Positions 20,897 to 29,380 of a DNA stretch of 64,000 nt are shown in pieces. The translations under genes and the position numbers were made by a program. The notes beneath the pieces were generated by a model, which saw only the letters and a program-made list of their open reading frames with translations, was not told the origin of the DNA and made no database searches. The number at the start of each line of letters is the position of its first letter. Within the stretch, counting starts at the first letter, position 1. The DNA comes from Olleya marilimosa CAM030 (GTDB lineage Bacteria; Bacteroidota; Bacteroidia; Flavobacteriales; Flavobacteriaceae): the NCBI RefSeq assembly GCF_000518485.1, contig NZ_JADR01000009.1, positions 1 to 64,000 on the forward strand, written 5' to 3'.

Positions 20897-21091
20897 TTAA
20901 ACAGCTTCTTGATCTCTTAAATGCTGAACATATTGAGCTTTTTGAATTTTAGCTCTATTCTCTACTGACGGTTTGATAAATTGCTTACGACCTTGCAAAG
21001 CTCTTCTTGTACCTGTTTTATCAAACTTACGTTTGTAGCGCTTTAAAGCTCTTTCTATATTTTCTCCGTCCTTTATTGGAATTATTAACAT
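20897..21091 (-). CDS. rpsU: 30S ribosomal protein S21
   Basis: bS21, 64 residues, basic (KRYKRKFDKTGTRRALQGRKQF), placed on the platform of the small subunit beside the 3' end of 16S rRNA. In Bacteroidota ribosomes bS21 with bS6 and bS18 sequesters the anti-Shine-Dalgarno, which explains why most mRNAs in this phylum lack Shine-Dalgarno sites. In Flavobacterium johnsoniae rpsU itself keeps a strong site and is autoregulated through bS21-deficient ribosomes (established work). The same arrangement is seen here: AGAGGAGGT lies 9 bases before the ATG. It is monocistronic, with its own promoter and terminator. Confidence 0.97.
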   Translation of the reverse strand: MLIIPIKDGENIERALKRYKRKFDKTGTRRALQGRKQFIKPSVENRAKIQKAQYVQHLRDQEAV

Positions 21092-21100
21092 AGTGTCTTA

Positions 21101-21109
21101 ACCTCCTCT
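21101..21109 (-). promoter_or_regulatory. Strong Shine-Dalgarno of rpsU
   Basis: The minus strand reads AGAGGAGGT with a 9-base spacer to the ATG at 21091, close to a perfect complement of the 16S 3' end. I saw no comparable site before the other genes in this window. It is probably the sensor for bS21 shortage, as described for F. johnsoniae rpsU. Confidence 0.85.
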
Positions 21110-21128
21110 CTTTTAAAATTTTGAGGCG

Positions 21129-21158
21129 CAAATATAATTACTTATTTATATTTTACAA
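21129..21158 (-). promoter_or_regulatory. Promoter of rpsU
   Basis: On the minus strand TTG (21158-21156), a 19-base spacer and TATATTTG (21136-21129) match the Bacteroidota consensus exactly. The leader would be roughly 30 bases and contains the Shine-Dalgarno. Confidence 0.75.
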
Positions 21159-21173
21159 TAAAAATTACTGCTT

Positions 21174-22601
21174 TTATTGCTTAAAAAGTGTTGAACGCTT
21201 AGTTAAATCTTTAATTAACTTTTCGTCTTCTTCACTTTCTAACAAGGTATTATAGTTTTCCCAAAAGGATTTATTATAAGGTTTTACAGAAAAAAGGTCT
21301 GAGTCCCAGTTTTGACCTAAAGCTGCTTCTACTTGTTCTTGATCTTGAATTATCTCTGTAAATAAAATTTCTTGTACTGTATAGTAGTAACGTTCTTCCT
21401 TATTAAACAGGGCTTCTTCTTCTTTATTAATTTTACCTGCTGGTTTATACCCAACATTGACAAGTTTTGGTGTTTCGTAATAAATATAATTTGGATACAT
21501 CCTGTCTTGATATTCCAAATAAGATATTACTAACTTGTGATTTATTTGTGTATCAAATAGGGTTTTACTTCTACTTTTTTGAGCATTAGATCCTGCTTTT
21601 AATTGATATTCTATCTTTTTAATTGCAAAGTTATCCCAATAAATATACATCCAGCCTTCTGCAATATATCCTTCGTTATAAATTCCTTCAGTATCTAAGC
21701 CAACAAAATCTTCGCTTTTATCAATCTTTATTTTGTAAATTTTTCTTTCGTTATCTACCAAAATTGTATCTAACTTAAACTGATGTGTTTTTAAAATATT
21801 TTTACCAAATAATGCCTTTGGGCTTTTAGAATTACGTACCAAATTAAGTTTGCCTTTAAATAAATTATCTAAACCATTTACTCTAGTATCATTCCATTTA
21901 ATTGATTTTATTAAAGAAGATTTTTCAATAGTATCTCTTCTTAGATTTTTAGGTTTTAAATCGACATTTGCATTATATTTTAAATAGGTTGCATAAGAAA
22001 ATAAGCTATCAACATCTCTTAAATCGTAACTTTTTCTAACTTGATCTACATTTATTTTAAGATTATCTTTTCCACCTGTGACATAACTAGAATCATCATA
22101 CAAAGTAATTGCACTTTCAACCAACCATTTAAATTGTTTTTTATTACGCTCTTTATGTCTAATAAACCCTTTTTGCAAGTAAGGCAATTCTGGAAGGTTG
22201 TTTTCTAATTTTTCTAGCGCTCTAAGTACAATATCGTTTCCAGTTTTTGGTCTGTTTTCTGCTACTATTAGTATTTCATCTAAAGATGCTACATCTTCTT
22301 CCAGCAAAATATCAAACTCGTTATCAAACTGATCTATAGTTGTTTTGTAACTTTTAAAACCTATTGACGAAATTATTATAGTATCCTTTTCGTATGTTTT
22401 AGGCACTAATAATACAAATTTACCATCTGCATTTGTAATTGTACCAATGGTTGTATTTTGGATATATACACTTGCGTTTTCAATTGGCATCATACTCATA
22501 AAGTCAACGACTTTATTTTTTAGTTCGGTTTGAGCCACAGCAACGCTTCCTATAAGTAAAAAGACAATAATTACTAAGGATTTGATCTGAGTCAATTTCA
22601 T
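21174..22601 (-). CDS. Secreted carboxypeptidase-regulatory-like domain protein
   Basis: A 475-residue exported protein. It starts with a clear signal peptide (about 1-23, ending SVAVAQ), followed by a CarboxypepD_reg-like beta-sandwich (about 26-105: VVDFMSMMPIENASVYIQNT..GTITNADGKFVL..SSIGFKS), the fold that also forms the N-terminus of SusC-type receptors. The rest (about 110-475) is a soluble or outer-membrane-associated region resembling the family often annotated DUF5686-like, with many aromatic beta strands; I do not assign it a function. It is downstream of the acyl-CoA dehydrogenase on the same strand, but a strong terminator (22656-22689) separates them, so it is likely transcribed alone. 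There is no TonB plug or barrel of full length. Confidence 0.8.
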   Translation of the reverse strand: MKLTQIKSLVIIVFLLIGSVAVAQTELKNKVVDFMSMMPIENASVYIQNTTIGTITNADGKFVLLVPKTYEKDTIIISSIGFKSYKTTIDQFDNEFDILLEEDVASLDEILIVAENRPKTGNDIVLRALEKLENNLPELPYLQKGFIRHKERNKKQFKWLVESAITLYDDSSYVTGGKDNLKINVDQVRKSYDLRDVDSLFSYATYLKYNANVDLKPKNLRRDTIEKSSLIKSIKWNDTRVNGLDNLFKGKLNLVRNSKSPKALFGKNILKTHQFKLDTILVDNERKIYKIKIDKSEDFVGLDTEGIYNEGYIAEGWMYIYWDNFAIKKIEYQLKAGSNAQKSRSKTLFDTQINHKLVISYLEYQDRMYPNYIYYETPKLVNVGYKPAGKINKEEEALFNKEERYYYTVQEILFTEIIQDQEQVEAALGQNWDSDLFSVKPYNKSFWENYNTLLESEEDEKLIKDLTKRSTLFKQ

Positions 22602-22620
22602 TTTAAAAAGTTTAAATATT

Positions 22621-22929
22621 ATTTGTTAGCTGCAAATCGATTTTAACGATTGGCATTTTAGCGAAAATAAACTTTTATTTTCGCTAAAAGAACTAATCAA
22701 ATTATTTTGTAGCAGGTTTGTAATCCTTACCATCGATTACCATTTTAGCGATAATCTGGAATAATTTTCGCTAAAAAGCTAATCAAATTACTTTGTAGCA
22801 GGCTTATAATCTTTACCGTCGATTACCATTTTAGCGATAATCTGGAATAATTTTCGCTAAAAAGCTAATCAAATTACTTTGTAGCAGGCTTATAATCTTT
22901 ACCATCGATTACCATTTTAGCGATAATCT
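22621..22929 (-). repeat. Tandem repeats of the acyl-CoA dehydrogenase gene 3' end
   Basis: An 86-87-bp unit is present in tandem: 22678-22764, 22765-22850 and, partly inside the gene, 22851-22929. A degenerate copy occupies 22621-22677. Each unit holds the last 17 sense codons and stop of the gene (IIAKMVIDGKDYKPATK) plus about 34 bases of 3' flank. The two inner copies differ at one base; the outermost full copy differs from the gene at four coding positions, all synonymous third-base changes. The orphan copies have no continuous reading frame from the gene. A microhomology (TCGCTAAAATG) shared by the coding end and the terminator arm may have seeded the duplication. Confidence 0.9.
22656..22689 (-). 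terminator. Terminator of the acyl-CoA dehydrogenase unit
   Basis: TTTTAGCGAAAATAAA and TTTATTTTCGCTAAAA form a perfect 16-bp stem with a 2-base loop. It overlaps the outer edge of the repeat array and one arm resembles the coding repeat, so it may itself derive from a repeat copy. Confidence 0.75.
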
Positions 22930-24043
22930 CCCTTAAGATTTCTGAAGTACCACCACCAATTGGACCTAGTCTACTATCTCTTAATAAACGCGCCAAAGGA
23001 TACTCTTCCATATAACCATAACCACCTAAAAACTGAAGACAATCATAAATAACCTCGTCTGCTACTTTAGTTGATTTTAATTTAGACATTGTAGCTTCCT
23101 TAACAACGTACTCACCTTTACCTAATCTATCTGCAATTGTATAGTTAAATGTTTTACAGATTTCTACTTCTGTAATATGGTCTGCTAAACGATGTCTTAA
23201 GGCCTGAAAACGATCAATTGTTTTACCAAAAGCTGTACGCTCTGACATGTATTGCATTGTATAATCTAAAGCAAACTCTGCTCTAGCATGAGCATTAACA
23301 CCCATAATCAAACGCTCTGTAGCAAAATGCTGCATAATGTATGCAAACCCTTTGTTTTCTTCTCCCATTAGGTTAGATGCTGGAATTGTTACATTATCAA
23401 ATGCAATCTCTCCTGTATCTGATGCTCTCCAACCTAATTTATCTAATTTGGTTGCAGACACGCCTGGTGTATCTCTATCAATTAAGAAAATACTAATTCC
23501 TTTATTACCTAAATCTGGATTTGTTTTGGCTGCAACTACTAAATAATCACTGTATACTCCGTTTGTAATAAATGTTTTTGAACCATTAATTACATATGTA
23601 TCACCTTTTTTAACTGCTGTGGATCGCATTCCTGCAACATCACTACCACCAAAAGGTTCTGTAATACAAAGACACCCAATCATGTCTCCAGTAATACTGG
23701 CAGTTAAATATTTATCTTTAATGGCATCACTACCTTCTGCCTTTAAATGGGTCATTGCTAAGTAAGCATGTGCCCACATTGCAGCTGCAAAACCAGCCGA
23801 ATTTATTTTTTGTAATTCTTCTAGCAAAATTACCATGTAGAAAATATCTAAATCCATTCCGCCATATTGCTCTGGGTAACTAATACCAAAAAAGCCCATG
23901 TCGCCAAATTTTTTCCAAATAAAGCGCTCTATACTTCCGGTTTTTTCCCATTTATCAATGTGAGGAACGACTTCTTTTTTTAAAAAATCGCGTAAACTTT
24001 CTCTAAATAAATTATGCTCTTCACTGAAGTACATATTTTCCAT
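22874..24043 (-). CDS. Acyl-CoA dehydrogenase
   Basis: An FAD-dependent flavoenzyme of 389 residues that introduces the alpha-beta double bond in acyl-CoA, most likely for fatty or branched-chain acid breakdown. N-terminal helical domain (1-120), beta domain with CITEPFGGSDVAGMRSTA (about 126-143), and C-terminal helical domain with FLGGYGYMEEYPLARLLRD. At the position where medium-chain enzymes have the catalytic Glu this protein has IGGGTSE (Gly), and a Glu is present instead at 243 (FATERL), as in long-chain and isovaleryl-CoA dehydrogenases; the exact substrate is not resolved. It starts 24 bases after the ComEA-like gene. Its 3' end is copied in tandem downstream. Confidence 0.93.
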   Translation of the reverse strand: MENMYFSEEHNLFRESLRDFLKKEVVPHIDKWEKTGSIERFIWKKFGDMGFFGISYPEQYGGMDLDIFYMVILLEELQKINSAGFAAAMWAHAYLAMTHLKAEGSDAIKDKYLTASITGDMIGCLCITEPFGGSDVAGMRSTAVKKGDTYVINGSKTFITNGVYSDYLVVAAKTNPDLGNKGISIFLIDRDTPGVSATKLDKLGWRASDTGEIAFDNVTIPASNLMGEENKGFAYIMQHFATERLIMGVNAHARAEFALDYTMQYMSERTAFGKTIDRFQALRHRLADHITEVEICKTFNYTIADRLGKGEYVVKEATMSKLKSTKVADEVIYDCLQFLGGYGYMEEYPLARLLRDSRLGPIGGGTSEILREIIAKMVIDGKDYKPATK

Positions 24044-24067
24044 AATACGTTGTGTTATTGTTAAGTT

Positions 24068-24955
24068 CTAATCTAGACGTAAAGATAACTTAATTATCTC
24101 TAATTTATTAACAGGAAAACCGTTAACTTTTGTTAATTCGTCAATAGACTTAAACCCATCACGTAAGGTGCGTTCTTCTATAATATTGTGTGCTATTTCG
24201 TAGTCAATATATTTTATAATTACCAACTGTTCTTTGGTCGCAGTATTTAAAGCAATTTTAGTAATTGCTCTAGGTGTTTTTATAGTAAAATCCGCTTTGA
24301 TATTCTGGATAACTTCTGGCGTTAACCCATATACCTGTTGTAACTCTATAAAAGAATGAAATCCATTAATTTTATTCCTGAATTTAATGATACGTTCGGA
24401 GTACGATGGTCCTACACCATACACTTTTTGTAATTGTATCGCTGTAGCGGAATTTAAATCAAGTTTTTGCACTTCGGTTTTTACTGTTTTTGAATAACCT
24501 GTTTTAAAATTAGTCTGTTTAGGCTTTGGATTTGTTACCCAATCTGGAAATTTAAAATAAGGTGATATTTTGTCCAATACCGAATCTGATACCTTTGTTA
24601 CCTCCTGAAATTGTTTTACAGAATTTACCCATTTATCTTGCTTTCTAAAGGCTAGCAATCGATCAATTTCTTGATTAGATAATCCTAGTGTATAACCTTT
24701 ATAATCTGTAATAAAATTAGGATTAAAGGGATAAATCTTTGGTTTACGTTTTTCTAATTGAATTGCTTTAAGCGAATCAATTTGCTTAATTAAAGCACTA
24801 ACATTAGCATCATTAGACGCAAAATCAGGGTCTGTATCTAATAGTTTTGGAAGTACTAAATGATAAAACCCTTGAACAAATAGGATAATTAGCAGCAATA
24901 AAAAAATCCCACTTCGTTGTTGTTTAGAAAACTGGAAGTGGGACTTTAAATTCAT
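24068..24955 (-). CDS. ComEA-like helix-hairpin-helix protein
   Basis: A 295-residue protein anchored by one N-terminal membrane segment (about 17-36, after a basic stretch KQQRS). The rest carries repeated helix-hairpin-helix units: LGLSNQEIDRLLAFRKQDKW, LNSATAIQLQKVYGVGPSYSERI, FIELQQVYGLTPEVIQ and LNTATKEQLVIIKYID. HhH proteins of this type bind DNA; in Gram-positive and some Gram-negative bacteria ComEA takes up DNA in competence. A periplasmic DNA-binding role is inferred from the topology only. It starts 18 bases after the symporter gene and precedes the acyl-CoA dehydrogenase, an odd but operon-like neighbourhood. Confidence 0.85.
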   Translation of the reverse strand: MNLKSHFQFSKQQRSGIFLLLLIILFVQGFYHLVLPKLLDTDPDFASNDANVSALIKQIDSLKAIQLEKRKPKIYPFNPNFITDYKGYTLGLSNQEIDRLLAFRKQDKWVNSVKQFQEVTKVSDSVLDKISPYFKFPDWVTNPKPKQTNFKTGYSKTVKTEVQKLDLNSATAIQLQKVYGVGPSYSERIIKFRNKINGFHSFIELQQVYGLTPEVIQNIKADFTIKTPRAITKIALNTATKEQLVIIKYIDYEIAHNIIEERTLRDGFKSIDELTKVNGFPVNKLEIIKLSLRLD

Positions 24956-24973
24956 TATAATGTTTTTTGTTTT

Positions 24974-26590
24974 TTACATTTCATCAACTAAATCTGTTGC
25001 ACCATCTTCTATAGCATCTTCTTTTTTGTTGATAGCATTCATATACTTAGTAAGCTCCTTTTTAATAACTGGAGATAACATAACTACACCAATAATATTT
25101 GGCACTACCATTGCAAAAATCATAGCATCAGAGAAGTCAATAACAGCTCCTAAACTAATCGAAGCTCCTACAACAACAAATAATAAGAATAAAATTTTAT
25201 AAATTAAATCTGTAATTTTTCCTTTTCCGAATAAGAAAACCCATCCTTGCATACCATAATATGACCAAGAAATCATTGTACTAAAAGCAAATAAAATAAC
25301 TGCTATTGTTAACACGATTGAGAAGTGAGGAATAACCGTATCAAAAGCTGTAGCTGTAATCTCTACACCTTCTTTAATTTCTACTCCATATTCCATAAAA
25401 CCACCATCAAAGTTTGTAATTACAATTACTAAAGCTGTCATAGTACAAATAACAACTGTATCTACAAAAGGCTCTAACAACGCAACAATACCTTCACTTG
25501 CTGGATATTTAGTACGTACTGCAGAGTGAGCAATTGCTGCAGACCCTACACCAGCTTCGTTAGAGAAGGCTCCACGTCGCACACCTTGAATCATTACACC
25601 AATGACACCTCCTAATCCAGCTAATGGAGTAAATGCACCATTAAATATTGCCATAAAAGCATCATCAATTAAAGTAAAGTTAGCAAACAATATAATTAAT
25701 GCTGCTAATACATAAATACCAGCCATAAATGGCACTACTTTTTCTGTTACAGATGCAATACGTTTAATACCTCCAATAATAACAACAGCTACTAAAACAG
25801 CCATTACAATACCAAAGTACATTCCTGCATTTTCTCCTGTTAAATTAAATAATTTTGTAAACTGAGCTGCTGCTTGGTTAGCTTGGAACATGTTTCCTCC
25901 TCCAAAAGATCCACCAACTACAAATATTGCAAAAAGTACAGCTAAAACTTTACCAATTCCGCCAGCTCCTTTTTCTTTTAACCCTTTAGTTAGGTAGTAC
26001 ATTGGTCCACCATATACTGTTCCGTCTTCACCTACATCTCTGTATTTTACACCTAAAGTACACTCGGCAAACTTAGATGCCATACCTAATAGTCCAGCAA
26101 TAATCATCCAAAATGTTGCACCTGGACCACCAATTGATAGTGCTACTGCAACACCTGCAATATTACCTAAACCTACTGTGGCAGATAACGCTGCTGTTAA
26201 CGCCTGGAAGTGAGACACTTCTCCATCTGCACCTTCAGCTTTCATTGTTTCAATGATGTCTCCACCTGGTGTTTGATCACCATATAAAGAGTCTACACCA
26301 TGTTTTTCAATATCTTCATATTTACCTTGTACTACCTTAATTGCAGTTCTAAATCCAGTAAAATTGATGAACTTGAAATAAATTGTAAAAAATAAAGCAC
26401 CTCCAATAAGAACAATTAATACCCATGGAATTTTTATAGTATCTGTAAAAGGAATTTCAGAGAAAATCCCTTCAACAAACCAACCTGTATATTTTTTAAA
26501 GATAGCGTCTATATTGTCTGCTGTACTATCTTGAGCAAAGGTTAGCAATGGTAATATTAATGTAAACATCGAGAGAAGATATTTCTTCAT
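24974..26590 (-). CDS. Alanine/glycine:cation symporter (AGCS) family
   Basis: A 538-residue inner-membrane transporter of the AGCS family that takes up alanine or glycine with Na+ or H+. Diagnostic stretches include SATVGLGNIAGVAVALSIGG and GVRRGAFSNEAGVGSAAIAHS, and there are about ten or eleven hydrophobic segments. The N-terminus has an additional cleavable-looking hydrophobic segment (MKKYLLSMFTLILPLLTFAQ) before the first transporter helix, common in Bacteroidota members. The C-terminus is acidic (KKEDAIEDGATDLVDEM). It lies 92 bases after the K+ channel gene on the same strand. Confidence 0.93.
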   Translation of the reverse strand: MKKYLLSMFTLILPLLTFAQDSTADNIDAIFKKYTGWFVEGIFSEIPFTDTIKIPWVLIVLIGGALFFTIYFKFINFTGFRTAIKVVQGKYEDIEKHGVDSLYGDQTPGGDIIETMKAEGADGEVSHFQALTAALSATVGLGNIAGVAVALSIGGPGATFWMIIAGLLGMASKFAECTLGVKYRDVGEDGTVYGGPMYYLTKGLKEKGAGGIGKVLAVLFAIFVVGGSFGGGNMFQANQAAAQFTKLFNLTGENAGMYFGIVMAVLVAVVIIGGIKRIASVTEKVVPFMAGIYVLAALIILFANFTLIDDAFMAIFNGAFTPLAGLGGVIGVMIQGVRRGAFSNEAGVGSAAIAHSAVRTKYPASEGIVALLEPFVDTVVICTMTALVIVITNFDGGFMEYGVEIKEGVEITATAFDTVIPHFSIVLTIAVILFAFSTMISWSYYGMQGWVFLFGKGKITDLIYKILFLLFVVVGASISLGAVIDFSDAMIFAMVVPNIIGVVMLSPVIKKELTKYMNAINKKEDAIEDGATDLVDEM

Positions 26591-26682
26591 AATTTATTTA
26601 TTTGTTAGTTAATTTTAAGTTAAGATTAGCAAGATGCAAAAAAATGATGAATTTTTAAAAGAAATCTTGTTAAATACATCAT

Positions 26683-27708
26683 TTAGTCCAAACTAAAAAC
26701 GGTGTTTAGTTTTTGGATTTGTTCTGGTCGTCCAAGTACAATAACTTTAGAGTTAGGCACTAATTTTAATTCGGCCTCAGGATTTACAATATACTCACCA
26801 TTTCCATTCTTAAAACCAATGACTGTACATCCTGTTTTATGTCGCAGGTCTAAATCTTTAATTGTCTTAATTCCTGTTTTAGGATCGTAAAGTTTTTCAA
26901 CTTGCACTTCTTCAATATTAATATTACTTTCTCCTACTATAGCCAAATTATCAATAAACTCAATCAAATCTGGAACAACCACTAAGGATGCCATATGATC
27001 ACCTCCAATACGATCTGGTAAAATCACGTTATTAGCACCTGCTAATTTTAGTTTTTCGTATGATGTTTCTTGAGAGGCACGACTTATAATACGTAAATCA
27101 CTTTTCATTTGTCTTGCAGATAATACTACAAATAAATTGTCTGCATCATTTGGTAAGGCAGAAATTAAGGTACTAGCTCTAGTAATTCCTGCTTGCAGTA
27201 AAATTTCATCTTCATTAGCATTACCTAAAACAAAAGGTGTGTTTTCGTCTTCAAATTTTTCAATAACCTCTTTATTTTTTTCAATAATAACAAAAGGTTG
27301 TTTATGCGCTAATAATTTTGTTGCAGCCTGTTTCCCATTTCTACCAAAACCACAAATTATAATATGGTTATTTAGTGCATCAATTTTTTTCTGCATTTTC
27401 TTTTGTTTTAGTTCTTCAATGTTATTTTTACTTAAAATAAATTCGGTAATAATAGTTAAAGCATAACCTACAATTACAACACTATTTAAAATTAAAAAGA
27501 TGGTGAAAATTTTAGACTTATCGTCTAAGGGTTGCACCTCTCCAAAACCAACAGTAGTTATGGTTATTACTGTCATATAAAAAGCGTCCACCCAAGTGTA
27601 GTGGGACATAAACCTAAAGCCAATAACACCAATAACTAATAGTATAATTAATAGTGCAATTGCAGTATATATTTTAGATCTGTAAAGTGTAATTAGTGGG
27701 TTAGTCAT
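26683..27708 (-). CDS. Two-TM potassium channel with RCK (TrkA-N) domain
   Basis: A 341-residue K+ channel. Two membrane helices (about 13-32 and 70-92) flank a pore loop with selectivity filter TVGFG (52-56), followed by an RCK/TrkA-N NAD-binding domain (IIICGFGRNGKQAA at about 113) and a TrkA-C-like end (EYIVNPEAELKLVPNSKVIVLGRPEQ, visible as NPEAELKL..SKVIVLG). Such MthK/Kch-like channels open in response to ligands on the RCK ring and set membrane potential or turgor. It starts 3 bases after the PspC-like gene, so the pair is almost surely co-transcribed. Confidence 0.92.
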   Translation of the reverse strand: MTNPLITLYRSKIYTAIALLIILLVIGVIGFRFMSHYTWVDAFYMTVITITTVGFGEVQPLDDKSKIFTIFLILNSVVIVGYALTIITEFILSKNNIEELKQKKMQKKIDALNNHIIICGFGRNGKQAATKLLAHKQPFVIIEKNKEVIEKFEDENTPFVLGNANEDEILLQAGITRASTLISALPNDADNLFVVLSARQMKSDLRIISRASQETSYEKLKLAGANNVILPDRIGGDHMASLVVVPDLIEFIDNLAIVGESNINIEEVQVEKLYDPKTGIKTIKDLDLRHKTGCTVIGFKNGNGEYIVNPEAELKLVPNSKVIVLGRPEQIQKLNTVFSLD

Positions 27709-27711
27709 AAT

Positions 27712-27939
27712 TTATAGGTCAAACACTGACGAGCGTTTAGTGTATACTATATCCTTTATGCGCATCCAAAAGGCTAAAAATAAGTATAACGCAAAACCAA
27801 AACCTAGTGTTGCAAAGGTTAAATACATAAACGTGGTGCGCACTACTTTGGCTCTAATACCCAAACGATCTGCGATACGCTGACAGACGTGATAGCCTCG
27901 TTTTTGAAAATAGTGTAGCTGTTTATATAAAAATTGCAT
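27712..27939 (-). CDS. Small PspC-like membrane protein
   Basis: A 75-residue protein with the PspC core arrangement: a short segment RIADRLGIRAKVVRTTF leading into one long hydrophobic helix (about 39-61). PspC proteins respond to membrane stress; this is a single-domain version without partner domains. It lies 12 bases after the DUF2851 gene and 3 bases before the K+ channel, so a membrane-related function beside the channel is plausible but not shown. Confidence 0.75.
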   Translation of the reverse strand: MQFLYKQLHYFQKRGYHVCQRIADRLGIRAKVVRTTFMYLTFATLGFGFALYLFLAFWMRIKDIVYTKRSSVFDL

Positions 27940-27951
27940 ACTGCAAGATAA

Positions 27952-29226
27952 TTAATTTTGTGCAAGTATGGTATTACCAATTGCACATTTTAAGCAACGG
28001 TTTTTATCACAATATAAATTTTTAAGCTGAATAATTGCCTGACTTTCTAATGCTGACTCCGAAACCACTTTTAAGCTCGCAAACTTATCTACTATTCCGT
28101 TTTTTTCTGGTTTTAATTGTTGCATTAAATTAACAATTTCTTCCTCAATAGATTTACCTTGTTGTTTTGCGTAGCAAAATTTAAGCGGAATGATAGTATT
28201 TATTAAAAGTAAATCTACAAACGACTTTGTAATATGCTTTTTTCTGGCTGAAGATACTTTGTCAAACGTATAATGCGACTCCCAAAATGGTGAGGTTGAC
28301 ACCGAAAATAATTTATAAATATCCGCAACACTATCCGAAGCAATAACTTTTGAGAATAAATTGTGGTGCATATGGTATACATTGGCTAATTGCGACAACC
28401 TAATAGTTGGAAAATTTGGTGGACGCAGTCTAAAAAACTGAAACGGACTAACACTAGTATTATCAATTTTAAATTTTTGTTTTAAAAACGCATAATCTTT
28501 TTGAAGTGCAATATAATATGCCTCTTGTATATCGTCCTCTAGCATATTTGCTTGACCAAAAAACAAAGCTTCTAAACCTTGTAAATTACTTTGCTGTTTT
28601 CTAACTACCGAAAAATCAAAACTATTAGCCAAACTAAAAAAAGCGTCTCCATTAACTTTAAGACCAAAATTTTTAGCTAGTAATTTAAATAAAACCGCTT
28701 CCCAGTTATTATTAGAAGCTATTAATATAGCTTCAATAGCTTTTGCTTTACTTTCTAGACGCTCAAAAAACAAACGCTCAAGCCAATTTGTGACAATAAA
28801 AGGATTAACATTAGTAATCGTGTTTTCGCAATTAATCCACGTTTGTTTACTATTAAATAATTTAGCATAATTATTTAAAGCCACTTGCGACACATAACTT
28901 TTAAGCTGGATGGTTGGTATTTCTGAGTTGTCCTTTCTAAAAACAGGTGTGTCATGTTCCCAAACAACATGTAAGATTACATTATCGTAATTAGGATCAA
29001 CTTCATGATTATGCACGTACCAATCGCTAGATTTAATATGGATCTCGACATTGCCAGCCCATAATTGACCAGCAATTATAAGTTGCGCATTAAAAAAATC
29101 TGGACCAGTATGATAATTATGTGTGCCTACATTTTGGATAACAACTTGCTCTCCTTTTGTGGTCTGGAGATTTAAGGTTTCAAATTTTTTAAGTTTCCAG
29201 AGATAGTGTAAAAAATCTTCTTGCAT
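27952..29226 (-). CDS. DUF2851 family protein
   Basis: A 424-residue cytoplasmic protein of the DUF2851 family, found almost only in Bacteroidota. The diagnostic N-terminal half is present (DFLHYLWKLKKF..THNYHTGPDFFNAQL..GNVEIHIKSSDWYVHNH..YDNVILHVVWEHD), where the conserved DFFNA, EIH and HVVWEHD residues look like a metal-binding or nuclease-like core; that reading is only an impression. A Cys-rich tail (CDKNRCLKCAIG) could bind metal. It is the first gene of a DUF2851-PspC-K+ channel string. Function unknown. Confidence 0.85.
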   Translation of the reverse strand: MQEDFLHYLWKLKKFETLNLQTTKGEQVVIQNVGTHNYHTGPDFFNAQLIIAGQLWAGNVEIHIKSSDWYVHNHEVDPNYDNVILHVVWEHDTPVFRKDNSEIPTIQLKSYVSQVALNNYAKLFNSKQTWINCENTITNVNPFIVTNWLERLFFERLESKAKAIEAILIASNNNWEAVLFKLLAKNFGLKVNGDAFFSLANSFDFSVVRKQQSNLQGLEALFFGQANMLEDDIQEAYYIALQKDYAFLKQKFKIDNTSVSPFQFFRLRPPNFPTIRLSQLANVYHMHHNLFSKVIASDSVADIYKLFSVSTSPFWESHYTFDKVSSARKKHITKSFVDLLLINTIIPLKFCYAKQQGKSIEEEIVNLMQQLKPEKNGIVDKFASLKVVSESALESQAIIQLKNLYCDKNRCLKCAIGNTILAQN

Positions 29227-29256
29227 GGCTTAAAGTTACACTTTTTATGTAAGAAA

Positions 29257-29276
29257 AATACGTAGTTATACGTATT
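29257..29276. other. Short palindrome between divergent genes
   Basis: AATACGTA and TACGTATT flank a 4-base centre, 31 bases upstream of the DUF2851 start on one strand and about 105 upstream of the DUF6090 gene on the other. It has no U-tract and may be an operator; no regulator is encoded nearby. Confidence 0.35.
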
Positions 29277-29380
29277 GATTTCTAAACATAAAACTACTAA
29301 CTTGACTGAACCTTCGATAAAGCAAATTAAAAACTTGTCTTATCTATATGTTGCGCATCATTAACACAAACTGCTAACCA

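Noticed and set aside
22621-22929. CRISPR array or satellite
   Set aside because: The repeats are continuous without spacers and contain part of a protein gene; no cas gene is nearby.
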